From the NCBI GenBank assembly GCA_008360975.2, contig CM039199.1, positions 2,868,530 through 2,932,529 on the forward strand: a stretch of 64,000 bases of DNA. The letters are read 5' to 3'. This DNA comes from Lichenostomus cassidix. Taxonomy: Eukaryota > Chordata > Aves > Passeriformes > Meliphagidae. This document shows, in pieces, positions 48,901 to 57,900 of the stretch (positions are counted from its first letter, which is position 1; each line of letters opens with the position of its first letter). Under the pieces are notes generated by a model, which did no database searches, was not told where the DNA came from, and was given only the letters and a program-made list of their open reading frames with translations. The position numbers were made by a program, and so were the translations under genes.

Positions 48901-51900
48901 AGTTCCCCCACCAAGGCTGCAGCACAGGATGGCACTGGGGTGACAGCAATGGACTGGCATGACTATCCTGCTTTCTCCATGAAATATTCCTAAAGCTGCC
49001 AGTGGTAATCAAAATTGGGTCCAAAATGGCCCAAGGACCAATGCTTTGTGGGTGGCAGGATTGCTGGTGGCCCAGAGCTCCTAGGGCTGCGCTAGGAGTT
49101 GGTGGGTTACAAGCAGTAGGAAACACACACCCCCCTTCCCCCCCAGCTGTCGTAGATAGACAAAGGGGGAAGAATTCTGATGAAAGAGGTGTTTCCTGTG
49201 TCCATCACCCTGTTTTGGAAATGTGATGTGACCTTCCCCAAAATGCTAGGACAGGTACCCCCTGGAGCAGATACCACTCCATCCCCTCCAGCTCTCTGCT
49301 GGCAGCTCCATCTCCTCCCTGCCTGGCAGGTTTCTCAGCCTAGGGACAATTGGGTTTTCTTGCTGGGAAGAGCACAGACACCATGGATTAGGGATGCTCT
49401 GGTCACCCTGTGTTGCCTCCCTTTTCCCCCACATCCTTCCCCTGGCTCATCCAAGAGCTGGCTTTGAGTCCCCAGGAGCACAGCCCTGGTGCTCCCAGAG
49501 CTGTGGCCAGAGCAGGAGATCCTCTGGAACCTTTTCCCAATGCCTGTTTCCCTCGCAGAATCCCCGATTCCCTGGAAATCTGCAGATGTCTGACCGGCAG
49601 CTGGATGAGGCTGGGGAGAACGATGTCAATAACTTGTGAGTGAGGGGCAGGGGAAGCTCTGGGAGGGGGTGGGTGTAGGAGGGGTGAATGATCTGCCCAG
49701 GAGCACCATCAAGCAGGGACAGGACCTTCCTCCTGCCCCCTGCCCTGCCACAGGTCCTGGAAGCAGGCAGAGCCCCAGGCAAGGCTGGTGCATCCACACT
49801 AGAGCACCCTCATCATTTTAGGGTGGCACCTGGCAGAGGTTGAGGCTCATGGGTGGCCTTGGGGACAGTCCCCAACCATCCTCAACCCTGTTTCCTAGTT
49901 TTCAGCTGACGGTGGAGATGTTTGACTACCTGGAGTGTGAGCTGAACCTCTTCCAGACAGGTAAAGCCCCACATTACTCTGAGAGGGTGGAGTGGGAGAT
50001 CTGCAGGAATCCAAGCTGGAGGAGGCTCTGACAGGGGGTGTTGGCTGAGGGCACCACAGCTCAGCTCTTCTGTGGGCACTTCACCTGAATTATGGTTCAA
50101 CAAGGCCAAGTGGAAGGTGCTGCATCGGGGTCAGGGCAGCCCCTGGTGTCAATCCAGGCTGGAGGGTGAAAGGATGGAGAGCAGCCCTGCTGGGAAGGAC
50201 TTGGGGCTGCTGGAGGATGAGAAGCTCAACATGCCCCAGCCATGTGTGTCCCAAAACCCCCTGTGCCCTCGGCTGATCCCCTAGCATGGGCAGCAGGTGA
50301 CAGAGGGATTCTGCCCCTCTGTACTGCTCAGGTGAGACCTCACCTGCAGAGCTGCCCCAGCCCTGGGCTCCCAGCACAGGAAGGATATGGTGCTGCTGGA
50401 GAGAGTCCAGAGGAGGCCACAGAGATGCTCTGAGGGCTAGAGCCCCTCTGCTCTGGAGCCAGGCTGGGAGAGCTGGGGGTGTTCACCTGGAGAGGAGAAA
50501 GCTCCAGGAAGACCTTAGAGCTCCTGTCAGAGCCTAAAGGGGCTCCAGGAGAGCTGGAGAGGGACTTTGAACAAGGTGCTGGAGTGACAGGACACAAGGA
50601 ATGGCTTCCCAGTGCCAGAGGGCAGGGAGAGATGGGATATTGGGAAGGAATTGTTCCCTGTGAGGGTACGGAGGCTCTGGCACAGGGTGCCCAGAGAAGC
50701 TGTGGCTGCCCCATCCCTGGAAGTGTTGGACAGGGCTTGGAGCAGCCTGGGATGGTGGAAGGCGTTGGAATGAGATGGTCTCCAGATTCTCCCAGCTGGT
50801 TTTAGAGCATCTTTCCTCTGGCACACCCAGCACACTCAAGTGCCAGTGGGACAACAGTGACAGGCAGAGCACAGGGGCTGCATGTCAGCTCTGCCTGGGG
50901 ACATGGCTGGGGCTTAGGCCCGGCTGGAGGCCCATGGTGCCAGGCTGGAGTGTTCCCAGGCCTGGGTGGGAATTTCCCCTCCTGCTGAGCTCTCAAACAG
51001 CTGCAGGGCAGCAGGCTGTGTCCCCAAGGGCCAGGGTGTATCTTGCTCCATCCAGCTGAAGGAAGGGCTCTCACTCCAGATGACATCTGTGGATTTGGCA
51101 GATACAGTGTGGCACCCTCTGGTGCTGCCAGTGCTGCCAGGTCTGATCCTGCCCTCCTTGCCCTCCTTCCCTGCAGTGTTCAGCTCCCTGGACATGTCCC
51201 GCTCGGTGTCGGTGACAGCAGCAGGACAGTGCCGCCTGGCGCCGCTCATCCAGGTGATCCTGGACTGCAGCCACCTCTACGACTACACTGTCAAGCTGCT
51301 CTTCAAGCTGCACTCCTGTGAGTGTCCCCAGCACCTCTGCAGGGCAGGGGGGACACAGAGGGAGGCACTGGGGCCACCACCCTGCTCGGCCTGGGTTGTT
51401 CACCACCACCTCGTCCCCAGCCTCTTTTGGGGAGTGAAGGGAGTCACCAGGGCAGGGAGGTGCAAAACCTATATCCTTCAGGGTCTGGAATTGCAGTGGC
51501 AGTCGCCAGCCCACACTTTTCCCTGCTCTGGGGGGTGTGGGGTGTGGTCTCCTCCTGCAGCAAGACACTGCCTGGAGGTTTGGACCTCCAGAGGAGGGTA
51601 GCCATCTCTGGGAAAGAGCCAAACCTCCTTGTGGCTGTGCTGATGGGTTGTTCCCTGATGCGTGAAGACACCCAGTGACATTTCTACTTGCTGCTTCTTG
51701 CAGGTCTGCCGGCAGATACACTGCAGGGCCACCGGGATCGCTTCCTGGAGCAGTTCCGAAAGTAAGTGCCCAGACCTGGAGCATTGGTGCTCTGGGAGTG
51801 CTCCCAAGGCATTGAGGTTAAAAATGACTGAGCAGAGACATGATTATGTAGGTAACCAAAACAAAAACTGGCCACTGAGAGCAGGGAGGGGATGTCATGG

Positions 51901-54900
51901 TGCTGAGGGACAGCATCAAGGTCACAAACTGCAAAGAGCAGATAGCAGGGCTGGCTGTGCTCTGACCAGTCAGGGGCTAACCTTGGAACAAGGATGACCA
52001 GTGCCAAGATCCTGACTGGGATGCTCAAGTGACTGACAGAGGTGGGAGCTAGAAGTGGTGTGGCTGGGCACTGCCCCTCCTCCCCAAAACTGGAAATCCT
52101 GGAGGGAGGTACCCTCCTTCTGGGGGAGATGCTCCTGCAGGAACTGAAGGTGAGGGTGGAGATGTTGGCTCCAGACAGGAAGCCCCCCTGCTCCTGAAAA
52201 CTTTGTGTAGGCAGGAAGTGGTTTAGGTTGGAAGGGACCTTTGAAGGTCATCCAGTACACCCCCCTGCCATAAGCAGGGGCACTTTCCACTAGACCAGGT
52301 TACTCAAGTTCCAGATCCTTCTCCCTGCCCATCAGGCCTTGGGTTTATGGGATAAACCCTCCAGCAGTGGGAGGCTGGCAGGTGGGACTCCCAGGACCTA
52401 CCCTGAGTTTGGTGGCAGCCCAAAATACCTTCCTGTCCAGAGCAGTATGGTGGCCAGGTGACACCTCCTGGACAAAAGCCATCCCTAACCATTCCCTGTC
52501 CCTTGCAGGCTCAAGGACCTTTTCTATCGCTCCAGCAACCTGCAGTACTTCAAGCGGCTGATTCAGATCCCGCAGCTGCCAGAGGTGAGACCCTGTGGTC
52601 CCCATGTCCCCTGTCCCTGTGCCCAGGGCAGCACTGGGGGCACTGGCAGGTGGCCCAAAAAAGCCTCTAGTTGCCTTGCCCAGCTTCCTGGGTCGGGTGG
52701 CAATGTGGGGCACCTGGGGCATGAGGATCACTCTTGTATCTCCACTGGCATCTGGTGGGATGGAGCTGCTCTCTGACTGGAAGCTGGGGTCACCTCTCTC
52801 ACTGATCCATAGCCCTTGCCAAGATCCATCCCTGTGGGTCGTGGTTCTATCCCTGTGGGTCCTGGCTCCATCCCTGTGGGTCCTGGCTCCATCCCTGTGG
52901 GTCCTGGCTCCATCCCTTTGGGTCCTGGCTCCATGCTCATGGGTCAAGTCATGCCCAGCTCAGCTCCAGGGCAGGATTTCAACCAACTGTGCCTTCAGCC
53001 CAGCAGCAGTGCCAGTCCTTCCCCCTCAGCCCTGCTCCCCTCCCTCCCCAGAACCCTCCCAATTTCCTACGTGCCTCTGCGCTGTCGGAGCACATCAGCC
53101 CCGTGGTGGTGATCCCTGCCGAGGCATCCTCGCCTGACAACGAGCCCATCACAGACCTGGTGGAGATGGACACAGCCTCACAGGTGAGGATGGTGGGGGC
53201 CCTACAGCTCTGAGCCCGGGGTTATTTCTCCAAATCCATGCTATGGTGAGGGCTGAGACAGTGGGGATGGCTTTGGGAACTGGGGAGTGTCACTGCAGAG
53301 AGACAACTCCGTGCTGGGTGCCCCATCTGGGTGCTGGATGTCCTGTCTGGGTGCTGCTAGGGCTGAGCCAGCCTGAATTCACCTCCCAGTGCTGCTCAGT
53401 AGTGTGGTGCCCTCCAGTGATGGGAAATGAGAGGTTTGTCTTTGAGCATTGCCATGGAGACCTTTAGGTCTTCACTCTGCCACCCTCCTCTCCACCAAAG
53501 GTTGTCCCCAGGCAGAGTGGGGAGGGGAAGGAGCATGCAGTGATGTGGCTTTGGGGATTATCTCCCTCCAGGAGCTAGGTGGGCATGGACCACAAATGCT
53601 CCATGTTCATCAGGTTTATCACATTCAGTGCCCTGGGAGCAGTGGGGAGAACCAGTCCCAGTGTCCAGGCAGCTCGTAGGCTGGCTTGGCAGTGACACTG
53701 AGGACATGGAGGGACAAGGGCTCCTGAGTGATGGCAGGGTGACTCCAGGTCTGTCCTGCTCTTCCCCCAGAGCCTGTTTGACAACAAGTTTGATGACATC
53801 TTTGGCAGCTCCTTCAGCTGTGACCCCTTCAACTTCAACAGCCAGAATGGGATGAACAAGGATGACAAGTGAGCAATCCTGGCAATTCCACAGAATGGAC
53901 AAAATTGTACCAGGAGCTCCCTGCCCGGAACAGCACCGCAGCCGTGGTGACACAGGGGACACCTCCCCTGCCAGGCTGTGTCCCCACGGCACTGAGGGTG
54001 TACCCTGTGTCTGTCCTTCCCAGGGACCGGCTAATCGAGCAGCTTTACGGGGAGATTGCAGCCCTGAAGGAGGAGCTGGAAAACTTCAAGGCTGAGGTGG
54101 GTGACAGCCAGCTGGGCAGGATGAGACCCACTGGGAATGTGGGGTGGCTGTGTCCCTGGGTGGGCAAGACAGTGACCCCATCTCTGTCCTGCCATGTCCC
54201 CAATGGCTTCCCCCATACAGGGGGTCCTCAGGTGTGCCAGGGAGCTGCATCCTTGTGCTTCACCCAGATGGGTGGGCATGCCAGGTGTACCAATGGAGGG
54301 GGCTGCTAGACAGGACCAGTGGGCAGTGGGCAGTACTGGTGGTATCAGTGGGCACTGGCTGGTCCTGGTGGGCACTGAACAGGGCCAGCAGCCCCTGCCT
54401 GTCCCCACAGAGCACACGGGGTGCAGTGCAGCTGCGTGGCCGTGCCAGCGAGCTGGAGGCTGAGCTGGCTGAGCAGCAGCACCTGAAGCAGCAGGCACAG
54501 GACGAGAGCGAGTTCCTGCGCACCGAGCTGGAGGAGCTGAAGAAGCAGCGGGAGGACACGGAGAAGGCTCAGCGGAGCCTGACAGAGATCGAGAGTGAGC
54601 AGGGAGTGCCAGCACTGGTGTGGGGTGGGGGTGAGCCTTGGGGGGTCCCAGATGCTCAGCTCAGTCCCTGTGTGCATGGCAGGACGGGCTCAGGCCAACG
54701 AGCAGCGCTACAGCAAACTGAAGGAGAAGTACAGCGAGCTGGTGCAGAACCACGCCGACCTGCTGCGCAAGGTGGGCTCCCCAGAACCCCCCCAGCATAT
54801 CCCCTCTCCCAGCTGTGCTCCCTGAAGCTGGGGGCTGCTCATCTCATTCTCTGCTGTCTCCAGAATGCAGAGGTGACCAAGCAGGTGACGGTGGCCAGGC

Positions 54901-57900
54901 AGGCCCAGGGGGATGTGGAGCGGGAGAAGAAGGAGCTGGAGGACTCCTTCCAGCGGGTGAGCGAGCAGGCACAGAGGAAGGTGAGTAGGGATGGAGGGGA
55001 CACGCCAGAGATGGGCAGGGCCTCCCCAGGGGGCACCAGTGCAGCAACCTCTCCCGTTGGCACAGTCTCAGGAGCAGGCAGAGGTGCTGGAGACGCTGAA
55101 ACGGGAGCTGGCAGCCAGCAGACAGGAGCTGCAGGTGCTCCAGAGCACGCTGGAGTCCAGCACACAGGTGAGAGCACGTGGGGGACCCCAACACCTCTCT
55201 GGGCTGGGCAGCCAGGCTTTACCTGTTTGAGAGGTAATACCCACCACTGGCCTCAAAACCTATCCTCCTCTTCCCCCACATGTGGGTGGGTTTGGTGTAA
55301 CACAGGTGGGTTTCACAATCCTGGGTGTGGTAGTATGTGGAACAATGGGCTCCAGAAGCAAGGATCATGGAATAAGACCCCTGAAAGAATAGGGTCAGGC
55401 AGCAGCTCTGCCTGCTGTGAGCCCATGTAGCAGTGTGCAAGATGTGCCAGAGGGTATCCCATGCCTGCAGAGTAGTGGAGGACAGCAGGTGTGCCTGGGC
55501 TCGTTGTAGAAGGCAGAAGCTGGCAGGAAAGTGCACCCATCTCTGGGGTGGGCAGGCTCAGCATCAGGATAGGGATGGGCAGAGGCAGCATCCATTCCTC
55601 CATCAGGATGGTGACAGTCATATTAAAAGTGAATTTTCATTGGTAAAAGTGAAAGGGCTCCCCAGGAGCCTCAGTTGTCCCAGGTGAGGTCATCAGTGTT
55701 GCTCAGCGTGGGGAGCTGTGCCTACACAGGCCATGGCGCACCCAGCAGGGACAGTCTGGATGGCCCAAGCCTGGACCAAGAATGAATCCCCAAACTGGAG
55801 GGTTCACCCTCAGCACAGCTCAACTATTTCATGCCCCTCAGGCAGGAGCGGAGCAGAACACTAGGATTGCCAGCCTGGAGCAGGAGAGGGACAGGCTGAG
55901 CCAGGCAGCAGAGCAGCACAGGGGGGAGATGGCAGCCCTGCAGGCTGAGCTGCAGCAGCTGCGGGACACACTCAGCCGCAAACAGGAGAGCAGCAGGACA
56001 GAGCTGGAGATGCTGCAGACCCAGCTGAGAGACAAGGTACCTCCCATGGGCGTCCTGCCAGCCCCATTCTGGCCAGACAGGAGGGGTTTGGCGGGGCTGG
56101 GTGCAGGGAATGCCCAGTGGCTCAGCAGGGCTCTGAGCCCAGCTCTGGCCCAACAGGAGAGCGCAGAGCAGGCGCTGCAGCGGCGACTGGCCGAGGAGCA
56201 GCTGTCCCTGCTGCAGGGCACAGTGCGGGAGGCTGAGCGCATGGTGCAGGACGCCTTGGCTCGCATGGAGGATCCTGCTCATGTCAGCTGTACAGGCTCA
56301 GCAGGTGAGGCTCCTGCCGCTCCCAAACCTGGTGTTAGCCCAGCCTGCCTGCTCACTGAGGTCCTGGCTGAGCCCTGCCTGCTGTCTGCCTGCAGATTGC
56401 CTCTTGTCCCAGACGCTGGCAGCCTCCGAGTGCACAGAGCGGCTGCGGGACGCACACAGCAAGTACCTTTCGGATCACGCAGGTGAGAGGTGGCAGTTCA
56501 GGGCAGAGGGCACAGGGGCAACCCTGGCACGTGGGCTGGGTGGGCAGCAGGCAGGGGCTGAGGCCTGTGCCCACTGTCCTGCCACAGCCGTGGGCTCCCT
56601 GCTGCCTTGCCTGGCCCTCTTCGCCCACCTGGTCAGCGACACCCTACTGCAGGGCAGTGCGACCTCCCATGTGGCCCCTGTGGAGCCTGCTGACCGTGAG
56701 TGCTGCCCCGGGACAGGGGCTGTGTGGGCAGGGGTCAGGGTGGGCAGGAGATCAGGGTGAGCATGGCTTGGAGTGGGCAGGGGCTGGGGTGGCCAGGGGA
56801 ACTCAGTGGGTAGGGGCCAAGGTGGACAGATGTCAAGGTGGGCAGAGGAACAGCGTGAGCAGGGGCTGGGTGGGCAGATGGCAGAGTGGACAGAGGCTGG
56901 GGTGGGCAGGCACCAGAGCAGGCTAGAGCAAGGAGGATGCTGGGTTGAGCAGAGGCCAGGGTGGGCAGGGGTCATGGCAGGATGCTGGGATAAGGTGGGT
57001 GGGATACTGGGGCAAGTAGGGTGCTGAAGTGGGCAGAAACCAGGGCAGGCAGAGGCCAGCCCAGGCAGGATGCTGGCGTGGGCAGGAACCAGACATCTCC
57101 ATCCCCACACATGGCCCCCTCAGCCCCCCATGCTACCCACACAGGTCTCCTGGAGCTGTGCAAGCAGTGTGGCAGTGAGGCTGTGAGCTACCTCAGCGCC
57201 CTGCAAGACCCAGCCAGGGTGGCAAGTGCTGACTGCAGCCTGGTGACAGCCTGCCTGGGCCAGATCAGCACCATCGGGGAGGTGGGTGCCCCAGGAGGGC
57301 TGCTGGGATGGGATCAGGCCATGACAGGCACCACCAGAGGCACTGCACTGCTCCTGGACGATCCCTTTCATCCCATCCTATCCCCAGGAGCTGCGTCCCA
57401 GAGGGCTGGATGTCAAGCAGGAGGAGCTGGGTGACCTGGTGGACAAGGAGATGGCAGCAACGGCCGCAGCCATCGAAACAGCATCTGCCCGTATTGAGGT
57501 GAGGGTCACCATGGGCAGAGGGACTACAGGCACCGTGCTGGGCCTGCTGGGACCAGCAGAGAGGTGCATGGGACTCAGCACAGCCTCTCTCCCCTCAACC
57601 AGGAGATGCTGAGCAAGGCACGAGCTGGTGACACGGGGGTCAAACTGGAAGTGAACGAGAGGTGAGTGAATGGTGGTGGGGGCACTGGACAGAGCCAGGC
57701 AGGCAGGATGGGGATAGGTGCTGCAGTCAGGGCAGCTGATCCACAGGTAGGGCTCAAGAGGTGTGTGTCTCACAGGATCCTGGGCTCCTGCACGGACCTC
57801 ATGCAGGCCATCCATGTCCTGGTCCTGGCCTCCAAAGACCTCCAGAGGGAGATCGTGGAGAGCGGACGGGTGAGCTGGGACAGGGCAAGGGTGCAGGCAG

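Larger units (their letters stand above)
47084..52584 (+). other. HIP1 exons 2-10, encoding the ANTH lipid/clathrin-coat domain
   Basis: Exons: 47084-47147, 47703-47845, 48337-48393, 48817-48897, 49559-49635, 49899-49960, 51177-51317, 51704-51761 and 52509-52584. Translation includes KAINAQEVAVKEKHAR, FWSVVNRLPLS, LCWKFCHVFHKLLRDGH, GQLCSIYLKLLRTKM, FDYLECELNLFQ, QCRLAPLIQVILDCSHLYDY and NLQYFKRLIQIPQLPE, near-identical to mammalian HIP1. The ANTH fold binds phosphoinositides at the coated membrane. All junctions are GT-AG except intron 2. Confidence 0.95.

Noticed and set aside
54144..55430. A single 428-codon gene in the HIP1 coiled-coil region
   Set aside because: It reads through introns. 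Only the part in exon 14 is true HIP1 sequence; splice sites and the protein family define the exons.
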